Of a DNA stretch of 64,000 nt, positions 47,848 to 56,996 are shown one piece after another. A program made the position numbers and the translations under genes. Each line of letters opens with the position of its first letter. Positions within the stretch are counted from its first letter, which is position 1. The notes under the pieces were generated by a model that saw only the letters and a program-made list of their open reading frames with translations, was not told the origin of the DNA and did no database searches. This DNA comes from CAZXFA01 sp964640085 (GTDB lineage Bacteria > Actinomycetota > UBA4738 > HRBIN12), in the NCBI GenBank assembly GCA_964640085.1, contig CAZXFA010000009.1, positions 1 to 64,000 on the forward strand, given 5' to 3'.

Positions 47848-49137
47848 TCAGGCCGCCTCGCCGGCGTGGTACCGGCGGAAGGCCGGCACGAGCCACGCGA
47901 TCGCGCCGACCCCCAGGATGCACAGGACGCCGCCCGAGACCACCGAGACCGTGGGGGTGAAGGCCTGGGCCACCAGACCCGCCTCGAGGTCGCCGAGCCG
48001 CGGTCCCCCCGTCACGACCAAGATGTGGATCCCCGACAGGCGTCCGCGGAGGGAGTCGGGGACCGAGAGCTGGAGGATCACGTTGCGGAACACGGCACTG
48101 ATCACGTCCGCCGCCCCGGCGATCGCCAGGAGGAGCAGGGCGAGCCACAGGTGGTCGCCCACCAGACCGAACGCCGCGATGCCGGCGCCCCACACGGCGA
48201 CCGCCCACATCACCGCCCGTCCCTGGTGGCGGATCCGTGAGACCCATCCCGTGGTGAGCGCGCCGACGACCGCCCCGACGGCCGGCGCCGCGAACAGGAG
48301 CCCGACCACCGCCGCCCCACGCCCGAACTGGGTGACGGCCAGGATCGGGAACAGGGCCCTCGGCATCCCGAACACCATCGCCACGATGTCGATCGTGAAC
48401 GTGGACTGGAGGACCCGGCGGCCGCGGAGGTAGGCGAACCCCTCCCGGACGGCGGCCGGGCCGCTGCTGATCCGTCCCGACGACTCGGGAGGCAGCCGGC
48501 CGATCGAGATCGCCGCCACCAGCATCGCCACATACGTCACGACGTCGATCGCATACGCCCAGACCAGCCCGAAGCGCGCGATCACGACGCCGGCGAGCGC
48601 CGGACCGAGGAGCGCGGTGCCGTTCCACACGATCTGGTTGAGCGCGAGCGCGGATGGGAGGTGCTCGCGCCCCACGAGCCGGGGGGTCATCGCCGAGCGC
48701 GTGGGGAGGTCGATCGCGGAGACCGCCGCGATCACCGCGACCGCCGCATACACCACCGCGATCGGCGGGTGCCCGTGGACCGCGCCGACCAGGAGCGCGC
48801 CCGACCCCGCCATGTACCCGAGCTGCGAGAAGATCAGGATCGTCCGGCGGTCGTAGGCGTCGACGAACGTGCCGCCGACGAAGGTTCCGACCACCAAGGC
48901 CACGAACCCGGACAGGCCGATCGCGCCGACGGCGGCCGGCTGGCCGGTGAGCTCGGTCACCTGGACGTAAGTCGCGACCAGCGCGAAGTGGTACCCAAGC
49001 TCGGAGATCATCATCCCGAGCCAGATCCGCCGGAAGTCGCGAGAGACGCGCAGCGGGGACGCGTCGACCGCGAGCCCCCGGACCGCCGTCCGCAGCCGGT
49101 CGGCCCGGGCCCTGCGCTCCCGCTCGCCCGCCGCCAC
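47848..49137 (-). CDS. Major facilitator superfamily transporter (enterobactin-exporter-like)
   Basis: The 429-residue protein has twelve hydrophobic helices and the MFS_3 pattern of EntS-type exporters: FRRIWLGMMISELGYHFALVA, FVGGTFVDAYDRRTILIFSQ and LPSALALNQIVWNGTALLGPALAG. It likely exports a small molecule using the proton gradient; the substrate is not inferable. The GTG at 49137 fits family starts. It lies 23 nt downstream of gabT on the same strand. Confidence 0.88.
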   Translation of the reverse strand: MAAGERERRARADRLRTAVRGLAVDASPLRVSRDFRRIWLGMMISELGYHFALVATYVQVTELTGQPAAVGAIGLSGFVALVVGTFVGGTFVDAYDRRTILIFSQLGYMAGSGALLVGAVHGHPPIAVVYAAVAVIAAVSAIDLPTRSAMTPRLVGREHLPSALALNQIVWNGTALLGPALAGVVIARFGLVWAYAIDVVTYVAMLVAAISIGRLPPESSGRISSGPAAVREGFAYLRGRRVLQSTFTIDIVAMVFGMPRALFPILAVTQFGRGAAVVGLLFAAPAVGAVVGALTTGWVSRIRHQGRAVMWAVAVWGAGIAAFGLVGDHLWLALLLLAIAGAADVISAVFRNVILQLSVPDSLRGRLSGIHILVVTGGPRLGDLEAGLVAQAFTPTVSVVSGGVLCILGVGAIAWLVPAFRRYHAGEAA

Positions 49138-49160
49138 GGGCGGAAGGTAGCAGCCCGGCG

Positions 49161-50501
49161 CTACCCCGTGACGGCCCCGATCGCCTCGTCCAGGACGTCC
49201 AGGCCCTCGTCCAAGAGCTTCTCGTCGATCGTGAGCGGCGGCAGCAGCCGGATCACGTTGTCGTAGGTCCCCGCCTTCAGGATCACCACGCCCTCGGCCA
49301 GGCACCGCTTCACGATCTCTGTGCCCGTGGCACCGTCGAGGGGTTCCTTCGAGGCGCGGTCGGCCACCAGCTCGATCGCGGTCATCATGCCGCGGCCGCG
49401 GACCTCGCCGATCGCATCGTGCCGTCCCTGCATGTTGCTCAGGCGCGCCATGAGATGATCGCCGAGCGTGCGCGAGCGCTCGAGCAGCCCGTCGCGCTCG
49501 ATCACATCCAGGACCGCGAGGGCCGCCGCGGCCGCCACCGGGTTCCCGCCGTAGGTGCCGCCGAGCCCCCCGACGTGGACCGAGTCCATGACCTCGGCCC
49601 CACCCGTCACGGCGCTGATCGGCATGCCCCCACCGAGCGACTTGGCGCTGGTCACGAGGTCGGGGACGACCTCTTCGTCCTCGATCGCGAACCACCGACC
49701 CGCGCGACCCATCCCGCTCTGGATCTCATCGGAGATGAACAGGATCGCATGCTCGGCGCAGTGCTCCGCCAGGCCCTTCAGGAAACCGGGCGCCGGGACC
49801 ACGAACCCTCCCTCGCCCTGGATGGGCTCGACGATCACGGCCGCGACGTTCTCCTCGCCGATGTGCTTGTGGATCTCGTCCTTCGCGTACGCGAGGGCCT
49901 CCTCGGCGCAGCGCTCCGGTCCGCTGGGCCAGCGGTACGGGTAGGCGAATGGGAGCCGATAGATCTCGGGCGCGAACGGCCCCATGCCCTGCTTGTAGGG
50001 CATGACCTTGGCGGTGAGCGACATCGCGAGCAGGGTCCGGCCGTGGAACGCGTGGTCGAACGTGACGATCGCCTGGCGCCCGGTGAACCTCCGGGCGATC
50101 TTCACCGCGTTCTCGACGGCCTCGGCCCCGGAGTTGGCGAACATCGTCTTCTTGGGAGCGTCGCCGGGAACGAGGGCGTTCAGCCTCTCCGCGAGCTCGA
50201 TGTACGGCTCGTTGGCGCTGACGTGGAAGCAGGTGTGGGTGTCGAGCTCGAGCTGTGCGTGTGCCGCCTTCACGACCTCGGGGGCCGAGTGGCCGACGTT
50301 CAGCACGGCGATCCCGGTGGCGAAGTCGATCAGGCGGTTGCCGTCGACGTCCTCGATGATCGCCCCCGAGGCCCGGGCGGTGACGATCGGGTGGATGTTC
50401 GCCACGCCCTGCGGGATCGCGGTCCCGCGGCGCCCGAACCACTCCCGCGACCTCGGCCCCGGGATCTCGGTGACGACCTTTCGCTCCTGTGGGATGTCCA
50501 T
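49161..50501 (-). CDS. gabT: 4-aminobutyrate (GABA) aminotransferase
   Basis: The 446-residue class III aminotransferase transfers the GABA amino group to 2-oxoglutarate, giving succinate semialdehyde and glutamate. PLP motifs are present: MFANSGAEAVENAVKIAR, FDHAFHGRTLLAMSLT, ISDEIQSGMGR, and Lys287 in TSAKSLGGGMP binds the cofactor. It diverges from pucR; the palindrome at 50657-50673 lies between. Nearby aldehyde dehydrogenases could oxidise the product. Confidence 0.92.
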   Translation of the reverse strand: MDIPQERKVVTEIPGPRSREWFGRRGTAIPQGVANIHPIVTARASGAIIEDVDGNRLIDFATGIAVLNVGHSAPEVVKAAHAQLELDTHTCFHVSANEPYIELAERLNALVPGDAPKKTMFANSGAEAVENAVKIARRFTGRQAIVTFDHAFHGRTLLAMSLTAKVMPYKQGMGPFAPEIYRLPFAYPYRWPSGPERCAEEALAYAKDEIHKHIGEENVAAVIVEPIQGEGGFVVPAPGFLKGLAEHCAEHAILFISDEIQSGMGRAGRWFAIEDEEVVPDLVTSAKSLGGGMPISAVTGGAEVMDSVHVGGLGGTYGGNPVAAAAALAVLDVIERDGLLERSRTLGDHLMARLSNMQGRHDAIGEVRGRGMMTAIELVADRASKEPLDGATGTEIVKRCLAEGVVILKAGTYDNVIRLLPPLTIDEKLLDEGLDVLDEAIGAVTG

Positions 50502-50656
50502 CTCGACCGCTCCCTCCTCGTCGCTCGCCGGGCATCCTTCGCGAGTGTGCCCCGAGCCCCGACGGGCTGTCAGGCCGTCCTCGGACCAACGGGACCGGAG
50601 GCGTTTGTACGGCGCGTCCAGTCTCGCACGTGGGCGGTCACGACGGCGGCGGCCCT

Positions 50657-50673
50657 TTGTACGACTCGTACAA
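50657..50673. promoter_or_regulatory. 17-bp palindromic operator overlapping the pucR -10
   Basis: TTGTACGACTCGTACAA is a perfect inverted repeat around a single C. A half-site, TTTGTACG, recurs at 50604-50611 about 50 nt upstream. TACAAT at 50669-50674 is a good -10 whose predicted start falls on or next to the ATG at 50681, so the transcript is probably leaderless. PucR is the likely binder. Confidence 0.7.
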
Positions 50674-50680
50674 TCCGGGT

Positions 50681-52225
50681 ATGGGGCTCACCGTTCGGGA
50701 CATCCTCACCGTCCCGGGACTGGCCCTCCGCCTGGTCGCCGGTGAGGCCGGGATGGACCGGCCCGTGCGATGGGTCCACATCAGCGAGCTGGAGGACCCG
50801 ACACCCTGGCTGAAGGGCGGGGAGCTCCTCCTCACCACGGGGGGTGGGCTGGGCGCCACGCCCGCTCAGCAGCGCGCGTACGTCCAGCGTCTGACCGACG
50901 CCGGCCTGGCCGGCCTGGGGGTCGGGCTGGGCTTCAGCTTTGAGAAGCTGCCGAGGTCCCTGGTGACGGCCGCCGAGCGGGCCGGGTTCCCGCTGTTCGA
51001 GGTGCCCTACCCGGTGCCGTTCATCGCGATCACGGAGGCCGTCTTCACGCGGCTCCTCTCCGAGCAGTTCGACCTGCTCCAACGCGCGGTGGACGCTGAG
51101 CACGTGCTCACTCGTGCCGTGATGGAGGGGGGAGGGCTCGAGACGGTGGCAGGGTCGCTCGCCGAGGTGACCGGGACGTGGGTGCTGTTGCTCGACCTGC
51201 ACGGGATGCCGCTGGCTGCCACCCCGCCCACCGCGGGTGAACGGACCGCCCGCATCCGGGACGAGCTCCGGGTCTCGCGGCCGGAGGGCGTGGGGTTCAG
51301 CCTCAGCCTGCTGGACCACGGCCAGAACATCTGGGTCCAGCCGGTGGGCGCCCAGGGTCGGGTGGAGGCGTTCCTGGCCGTGGGCAAGGCCGAGCTGCTC
51401 TCACAGGTCGACCGGATCGTCGTCGGGCACGCCCTGTCGCTGTTCGCGATCGAGCTCGCGAAGTCGCGGGCGGTCGCCGAGGCCGAGCGCCGGCTCCAGG
51501 GAGACTTCTTCGACGCTCTTTCGGCGGGGAGCCTTCCGACGGACGAGGCGGCGCGCGGACTGGGTCGGTTCGGGTTCGACCGGGATGGACGGGTGGTGGT
51601 GGTGGCGTTGGAGGGCGACCGGCCGGAGGAGGTCGCGTACGCGGCCGAGGTGCTCCTGTCCCGCATCGGTGCTCCGTACCTGGTCTCGCGGACCGACCAC
51701 GGCGTTCTGTTGCTGCTCGGGGAGGACCCCGGGCGGGACGTCGGCCACCTGCGGAAGGCGATCGCCGAGCGGGTTGGCGACCCGGTCCGGCTGGGCGCGG
51801 GCGGGCCGGCGGGTCCCGACGAGGTCGCGCGCAGCCTGCGGGAGGCACGGTACGCGCTCCAGGTCTGCCGTCTGGAGGGGTGGGACTCGGCCGGGTTCGC
51901 GGATCTGGGGACCTACCGCCTGCTGCTCTCGATGGCGGATCCGGACGCGCTGCGCGCGTTCGCCGACGCGCTGCTCGGGCCGCTGGATGCCTACGACCGG
52001 GATCACCACGGGGAGCTCCACGCGTCCCTCCGGGCCTTCCTCCAGCACAACGCCCGGTGGGAGACCGCCGCGACCGAGCTGTACGTACACCGGCACACGC
52101 TCCGCTACCGGATGCGCAAGGTGGAGGAGCTCACCGGACGGGATCTGGGATCGAGCTTCGATCGCATGGAATTCTGGCTGGCGCTCCGCGCGCGCGAGCT
52201 CCTGGCCGTCCAGGCTGCGGGCTGA
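50681..52225 (+). CDS. PucR-family transcriptional regulator
   Basis: The 514-residue protein has the PucR N-terminal (purine catabolism-like) domain (LTVRDILTVPGLALRLVAGE and VRWVHISELEDPTPWLKGGE), a central GGDEF-like domain, and C-terminal HTH (ATELYVHRHTLRYRMRKVEELTG). Such regulators control GABA, purine or proline use. Its position between divergent gabT and the downstream aldehyde dehydrogenase suggests it activates both in response to GABA or an aldehyde. The ATG lies 7 nt after a -10 element, leaving no ribosome-binding site. Confidence 0.9.
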   Translation: MGLTVRDILTVPGLALRLVAGEAGMDRPVRWVHISELEDPTPWLKGGELLLTTGGGLGATPAQQRAYVQRLTDAGLAGLGVGLGFSFEKLPRSLVTAAERAGFPLFEVPYPVPFIAITEAVFTRLLSEQFDLLQRAVDAEHVLTRAVMEGGGLETVAGSLAEVTGTWVLLLDLHGMPLAATPPTAGERTARIRDELRVSRPEGVGFSLSLLDHGQNIWVQPVGAQGRVEAFLAVGKAELLSQVDRIVVGHALSLFAIELAKSRAVAEAERRLQGDFFDALSAGSLPTDEAARGLGRFGFDRDGRVVVVALEGDRPEEVAYAAEVLLSRIGAPYLVSRTDHGVLLLLGEDPGRDVGHLRKAIAERVGDPVRLGAGGPAGPDEVARSLREARYALQVCRLEGWDSAGFADLGTYRLLLSMADPDALRAFADALLGPLDAYDRDHHGELHASLRAFLQHNARWETAATELYVHRHTLRYRMRKVEELTGRDLGSSFDRMEFWLALRARELLAVQAAG

Positions 52226-52362
52226 GCGCCGTTCCGTACAGTCCTGCCCCCGACGCCGGCCGGAACGTCGAGTGGCCCGTTCGCCGCCGGTTCGGCGATA
52301 CTGCGGTTACCAAGGTTGCCAGCGACCCCCGCCCGGGGTCCCGACGGAAGGGGAGGCAGGCG

Positions 52363-53802
52363 ATGGCGGAGCTGAAGACCTGGGGGATGTACGTCGGCGG
52401 CGAGTGGGTGGAGTCCGGGCGGGGTGAGTCCGAGCCGGACATCGATCCCTCCTCCGGCGAGCCGGTGGCGACGGTCCAGGTCGGCACGCGAGAAGACGCC
52501 GACGAGGCGGTGACCGCCGCTCTGAAGGCCTACGAGGAGGTCTGGTTCGACGCACCGCCCAAGGAGCGCTCGGCGATGATGCTGAAGCTCGCCGACGCGA
52601 TGGAGGCCGACGCCGAGAACCTCGCCAAGCTCGAGGCGGAGGATGTCGGCAAGCCGATCTCGGTCGCCCGCGAGGACATCCCGTTCATCATCGACAACCT
52701 TCGGTTCTTCGCCGGTGCCGCTCGGGTGCTCGAGGGCAAGTCCGCCGGCGAGTACGAGCGTGGCTTCACGAGCATCATCCGACGGGAGCCGCTCGGCGTG
52801 ACCGTCGGGATCTGCCCGTGGAACTACCCGCTGATGATGGCGATCTGGAAGCTGGGGCCGGCGCTGGCCGCCGGGAACACGTCGATCCTCAAGCCCGCCG
52901 AGATCACCCCACGCACCACGCTCCGGCTGGCGGAGCTGTCACAGGACATCCTGCCGCCCGGCGTGTTCAACGTGATCACCGGGCACGGGTCGGAGATCGG
53001 CGATCAACTCGTCAAGCACCAGGACGTTCGGCTGGTGTCGGTCACCGGCGACACGGCGACGGGCAAGATCATCGCGGCGAACGCAGCGAGCAACGTGAAG
53101 CGCTGCCACCTCGAGCTCGGGGGCAAGGCACCGGTCGTGGTGTTCGACGACGCCCCGATGGACGAGCTCGTCGAGATGCTGAAGTTCGCCGGGTACACCA
53201 ACAGTGGGCAGGACTGCACGGCGTCCTGCCGCGTGATCGCCGGCCCCGGGATCTACGAGAACCTGGTGTCCGAGCTGGTGCCCGCCGTGGAGTCGATCAA
53301 GGTCGGCGACATCATGGACGAGGACATCGAGATGGGTCCGCTGGTCTCGTCCGACCAGCGGGAGAACGTCGCCGGGTTCGTCGACCGGGCGCAGGAGGGC
53401 GGCGCGAAGGTCCTCACCGGAGGCTCGACGCTCGATCGGCCCGGCTACTACTACTCGCCGACCGTCGTCACGGTGGACGATCAGAAGGCCGAGATCGTCC
53501 AGAAGGAGGTCTTCGGTCCCGTGGTGACCGTGCAGCGGTTCGCCGACGAGGACGAGGCCGTCGCCTGGGCGAACGATGTGGTCTACGGCCTGGCGTCCTC
53601 CGTGTGGACCAAGGACGTCGGCCGGGCGATGCGCGTGGCGCGGCGCCTCCAGTTCGGCGCGGTGTGGGTGAACTCGCACTTCACGATCACGGCGGAGATG
53701 CCCCACGGCGGCTACAAGGAGAGCGGGTACGGCAAGGACATGTCGATGTACTCGCTGGAGGACTACACGCAGATCAAGCACGTCGCGGTGTCGCTCGCCT
53801 AG
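52363..53802 (+). CDS. Aldehyde dehydrogenase, gamma-aminobutyraldehyde type
   Basis: The 479-residue NAD-dependent enzyme has VGICPWNYPLMMAIWKLGPA, ELGGKAPVVVFDD with catalytic Glu, and catalytic Cys285 in SGQDCTASCR. The sequence best fits gamma-aminobutyraldehyde dehydrogenase (PatD), which makes GABA from the putrescine-derived aldehyde; this would feed gabT. Assignment to substrate is by family resemblance and neighbours. GGGGAGG precedes the ATG. A strong terminator follows. Confidence 0.88.
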   Translation: MAELKTWGMYVGGEWVESGRGESEPDIDPSSGEPVATVQVGTREDADEAVTAALKAYEEVWFDAPPKERSAMMLKLADAMEADAENLAKLEAEDVGKPISVAREDIPFIIDNLRFFAGAARVLEGKSAGEYERGFTSIIRREPLGVTVGICPWNYPLMMAIWKLGPALAAGNTSILKPAEITPRTTLRLAELSQDILPPGVFNVITGHGSEIGDQLVKHQDVRLVSVTGDTATGKIIAANAASNVKRCHLELGGKAPVVVFDDAPMDELVEMLKFAGYTNSGQDCTASCRVIAGPGIYENLVSELVPAVESIKVGDIMDEDIEMGPLVSSDQRENVAGFVDRAQEGGAKVLTGGSTLDRPGYYYSPTVVTVDDQKAEIVQKEVFGPVVTVQRFADEDEAVAWANDVVYGLASSVWTKDVGRAMRVARRLQFGAVWVNSHFTITAEMPHGGYKESGYGKDMSMYSLEDYTQIKHVAVSLA

Positions 53803-53819
53803 CGGCGTGCGGGGACCGG

Positions 53820-53852
53820 AGGCGGCCCGGCCCGGACCGGGCCGGGCCGCCT
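53820..53852 (+). terminator. GC-rich 14-bp hairpin after the aldehyde dehydrogenase gene
   Basis: AGGCGGCCCGGCCC pairs perfectly with its complement across loop GGACC, 18 nt after the stop codon and 25 nt before the next ATG. It may be a partial terminator within the catabolic unit, as the next gene lies only just beyond it. Confidence 0.75.
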
Positions 53853-53876
53853 CGCGAGGAAGGTGGTGAGTCCCGG

Positions 53877-55307
53877 ATGAGCGATGTCCGACCGTTCCTG
53901 GTGAACGGCGAGTGGCGCACGGGGGATGGAACCCACCCCGTGAGGAGCCCGTTCGACGAGAGCGTGGTTGCGGAGCTCGGGGTTCCGACGAACGCCGACG
54001 TGGAGGAGGCCGTAGCCACCGCCGCTTCGACCTTCGCCGGGTCCAGGCACCTTCCCGTCTACGCACGCTCGGAGGCCCTGGACCACATCTCGCGCCGGCT
54101 GGCGGAGACGGTGCAGGAGAACGGGGAGCTGATCGCTCGCGAGGGTGGGAAGCCGCTCAAGTGGGCCACGGTGGAGGCCACGCGGGCCATCTCCACGTTC
54201 CGATGGGCCTCCGAGGTGCTCCGGCACGGGGACGACGAGGTGATGCGGCTGGACACCGAGGCCTCGCTCGGTTCGCGGATGGGGATCCTGCGGCGGTTCT
54301 CGGTGGGCCCGGTCCTCGGCATCACCCCGTTCAACTTCCCGCTGAACCTGGTGGCGCACAAGCTCGCGCCGGCGATCGCGGTCGGCGCGCCGATCGTGGT
54401 CAAGCCAGCGTCGGCGACCCCGCTCGGCGCCCTTCGACTGGCCGAGCTGTTCATGGAGACGGATCTGCCGAAGGGGATGTACCAGGTGCTCCCGGTGTCC
54501 TCGAAGGTGGCAGACGGGATGGCCCGGGACACGCGGTTCAAGAAGATCTCGTTCACCGGCTCCGCCGAGATCGGCTGGTACCTGAAGGGCCTGGACCCGA
54601 AGAAACGGGTCACCTTGGAGCTCGGCGGCAACGCCGGAGTGATCGTCCACTCGGACGCCGACCTGGACATGGCGGCCAAGCGCATCGCGTTCGGCGGCTA
54701 CTACCAGGCCGGCCAGAGCTGCATCAGCGTCCAGCGCGTGCTGGTGCAGTCCGAGGTCTATGAGGACTTCGCCGCGCGCCTGGTCAAGGAGGTGGAGAGC
54801 CTGAAGGTCGGTGACCCGATGGACCCGGCGGTCGACGTCGGACCGGTGATCGACCGCAGCAACGTCGAGCGGATCGACGCGTGGGTCACGGAGGCGGTGT
54901 CGCAGGGCGCCGAGGTGCTCACCGGTGGCAACCGGGACGGGCCGTTCTTCGCGCCCACGATCGTCTCCCGCGTCGAGCCCGAGATGAAGGTCTGCCGGGA
55001 GGAGATCTTCGGTCCGGTGGTCACGCTCAGCCCGTACCAGACGTTCGAGGAGGCGATCGCGACCGTGAACGACTCGCGCTTCGGCCTCCAGGCGGGCGTG
55101 TTCACCAACGACATCAACCGGGCTTTCCAGGCGCACCGGGAGCTCGAGGTCGGGGGGATCATCGTCAACGACCAGTCCGCGTGGCGGGCAGATCAGATGC
55201 CGTACGGGGGGTCGAAGGACTCCGGGTTCGGCCGCGAGGGCCTGCGCTTCGCGATGGAGGAGATGACCGAGCCGCGGCTCATGGTCCTCTCCCACGTGCC
55301 GCTGTAG
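53877..55307 (+). CDS. Aldehyde dehydrogenase family protein
   Basis: The 476-residue enzyme has PVLGITPFNFPLNLVAHKLAPA, ELGGNAGVIVHSDADLD with the catalytic Glu, and Cys282 in AGQSCISVQRV. This Cys context resembles the GAPN/lactaldehyde branch more than the betaine-aldehyde branch, so it differs from the preceding paralogue. It could oxidise succinate semialdehyde from GABA, but this is inference. It lies in the same orientation, followed 5 nt later by the saccharopine-dehydrogenase-like gene. Confidence 0.87.
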   Translation: MSDVRPFLVNGEWRTGDGTHPVRSPFDESVVAELGVPTNADVEEAVATAASTFAGSRHLPVYARSEALDHISRRLAETVQENGELIAREGGKPLKWATVEATRAISTFRWASEVLRHGDDEVMRLDTEASLGSRMGILRRFSVGPVLGITPFNFPLNLVAHKLAPAIAVGAPIVVKPASATPLGALRLAELFMETDLPKGMYQVLPVSSKVADGMARDTRFKKISFTGSAEIGWYLKGLDPKKRVTLELGGNAGVIVHSDADLDMAAKRIAFGGYYQAGQSCISVQRVLVQSEVYEDFAARLVKEVESLKVGDPMDPAVDVGPVIDRSNVERIDAWVTEAVSQGAEVLTGGNRDGPFFAPTIVSRVEPEMKVCREEIFGPVVTLSPYQTFEEAIATVNDSRFGLQAGVFTNDINRAFQAHRELEVGGIIVNDQSAWRADQMPYGGSKDSGFGREGLRFAMEEMTEPRLMVLSHVPL

Positions 55308-55312
55308 GCGCG

Positions 55313-56458
55313 GTGGGAACGCCGATCGCCGTCCTCGGGGCGGGCGCCATGGGCAGCGCCGCCGCGGTGCTGCTCGCTCGGCATCGCCCCCAGGTCGACC
55401 TGGTCGTCTTGGACGTCGACGCCGAGCGCGCCGAGCGCGTGGCGAGGCGGGTCGGTGCGGTCGGGCGTGGGTTCGACGCTCGCTCCGATGACCTCACCGC
55501 GCTGCTGAAGGAGGTCCGGTCGGTGGCCGCATGCCTGCCCTACCGGTTGAACCTCGAGGTCATGGAGGCGGCGCTCGCCTCCGGCTGCCACTACGCGGAC
55601 CTCGGCGGGCTGTTCCACGTCACGAGGCGCCAGTGGGAGAGGGACGAACGGTTCCGCGAGGCCGGCGTGTCGGCGGTCATCGGGATCGGGTCGGCTCCCG
55701 GCCTGACCAACGTGCTCGCGCGGCTCGGGGCCGACCGTCTCGACCCGGGTTCGGTCCGCACGATCGAGATCGCGGACGGGGCGGTCGACCTTGCGGCGGA
55801 CGGCGCGACCTTCGGCGTTCCCTACTCGGCCGAGACGGTCCTGGACGAGTTCACCGAGCCCGCGATGGTCTTCGAGGACGGGGAGCTGAAGGAGGTTCCG
55901 GCCGGCACGGGCGAGGTTGAGTGGACCTTCCCCGAACCGGTCGGGACCCAACCCGCCATGTACACGCTCCACTCGGAGCCGGCGACCCTGCCGTTCACCA
56001 TCCCCGGTGTCCGGGACGTTCGCTGGCGCCTGGCGCTCCCGCGCGCCGTCCACGAGGGCTTCACGCTCCTCGTTCGGATCGGGCTCGCCGCCCGCGAGCC
56101 CGTGACCACCCCGAGCGGGTCCGTCGTTCCCCGCGAAGTGCTCACCAAGTTGCTGAACTCGATGCCCGGGTCCGAGGGCGAGCCCCGCGACGTCGAGTTC
56201 ATCGACGTCCGGGTGGCCGGCGCCCGGGACGGCGAGCCCGGGGTCATCCGTGAGCTGGCACGGTTCGATCCCTCGCCCGAAGGGCTATCGGCGGGGGCGT
56301 TCGGCACGGCGATCCCCATCGCCGTGGCCGTGCGATGGATGGCTGCCGGACGCGTGCCGCCCGGGGTGCATCCCCCGGAGATGGCGTTCGACGCCGAGAC
56401 CTTCGTGGACGAGCTCGCGGGGGAGGGCGTGTCGTTCTCGACCGAGCTCTTGGCCTGA
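55313..56458 (+). CDS. Saccharopine dehydrogenase family oxidoreductase
   Basis: The 381-residue protein begins VLGAGAMGSAAAVLLAR, a Rossmann NAD(P) site, and has SVAACLPYRLNLEVMEAALA, HYADLGG and GIGSAPGLTNVLA, the saccharopine dehydrogenase-like pattern. It may deaminate or reductively couple an amino acid such as lysine to a 2-oxo acid; the substrate is uncertain. It follows the aldehyde dehydrogenase by 5 nt, so the pair may degrade lysine or a related amine through a semialdehyde. Confidence 0.85.
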   Translation: MGTPIAVLGAGAMGSAAAVLLARHRPQVDLVVLDVDAERAERVARRVGAVGRGFDARSDDLTALLKEVRSVAACLPYRLNLEVMEAALASGCHYADLGGLFHVTRRQWERDERFREAGVSAVIGIGSAPGLTNVLARLGADRLDPGSVRTIEIADGAVDLAADGATFGVPYSAETVLDEFTEPAMVFEDGELKEVPAGTGEVEWTFPEPVGTQPAMYTLHSEPATLPFTIPGVRDVRWRLALPRAVHEGFTLLVRIGLAAREPVTTPSGSVVPREVLTKLLNSMPGSEGEPRDVEFIDVRVAGARDGEPGVIRELARFDPSPEGLSAGAFGTAIPIAVAVRWMAAGRVPPGVHPPEMAFDAETFVDELAGEGVSFSTELLA

Positions 56459-56493
56459 GGCCGGTCGTCAGCTCGCCCGGCTACCCTGGAGTC

Positions 56494-56733
56494 GTGGGCA
56501 CCCTCGCGCTGATCCTCCTGCCGGCGGCGCTGTTCCTCGGCGGGCTCGTGGCCTGGGCGACGATCCGCCGCTCCGGCGGGATCGGTGCGACCGTACCCGC
56601 CCCGTTGCTTGCGCTCACGGGCGTGCTCCTGTTCCTGGGGCTGTTCGTCGCGCCGCGCGTGCTGGGCTTCACGTTCATCCTTCTCCCGTTCCTGCTCATC
56701 ATCCGTCCCCGACGGCGGCGGAGGAACGGGTAG
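56494..56733 (+). CDS. Small two-helix membrane protein, 79 aa
   Basis: The GTG start gives a product with two to three hydrophobic segments (LALILLPAALFLGGLVAWAT and PAPLLALTGVLLFLGLFVAP, then LGFTFILLPFLLI) and a basic end RPRRRRRNG. The family is unknown. Another small membrane-protein gene follows after 1 nt, so they form a pair. Confidence 0.55.
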   Translation: MGTLALILLPAALFLGGLVAWATIRRSGGIGATVPAPLLALTGVLLFLGLFVAPRVLGFTFILLPFLLIIRPRRRRRNG

Positions 56734-56734
56734 C

Positions 56735-56980
56735 GTGCGCCCCGGATGGGCGATCGCGGTCCTGTTGGTCGGGCTGGCGGTGTTCGGCTTCCTTCGCGCT
56801 CGTACGGTGGTCGCCGACACCTGGGGGATCCGGTCGGGGCGCAACCTGGTCGCGCTTGGAGCGGTCGTCCTGGCGGTGGCGCTCCTCGTGGCCGTCGCCC
56901 GCTCGCTGGCCGGCGTGGTCATCGGGGCCGCGATCCTCGGCGTGGCGCTCTACGCCGCCTGGCGGCTGCCGCGCACCTGA
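56735..56980 (+). CDS. Small membrane protein, 81 aa
   Basis: The GTG start lies 1 nt after the preceding stop. Hydrophobic segments are WAIAVLLVGLAVFGFL, LVALGAVVLAVALLVAVA and VIGAAILGVALYAAW. It has no recognisable motif. The tight spacing with the preceding small membrane gene suggests a pair of membrane subunits. Confidence 0.55.
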   Translation: MRPGWAIAVLLVGLAVFGFLRARTVVADTWGIRSGRNLVALGAVVLAVALLVAVARSLAGVVIGAAILGVALYAAWRLPRT

Positions 56981-56996
56981 CCCGAGCGCTCGGCTG

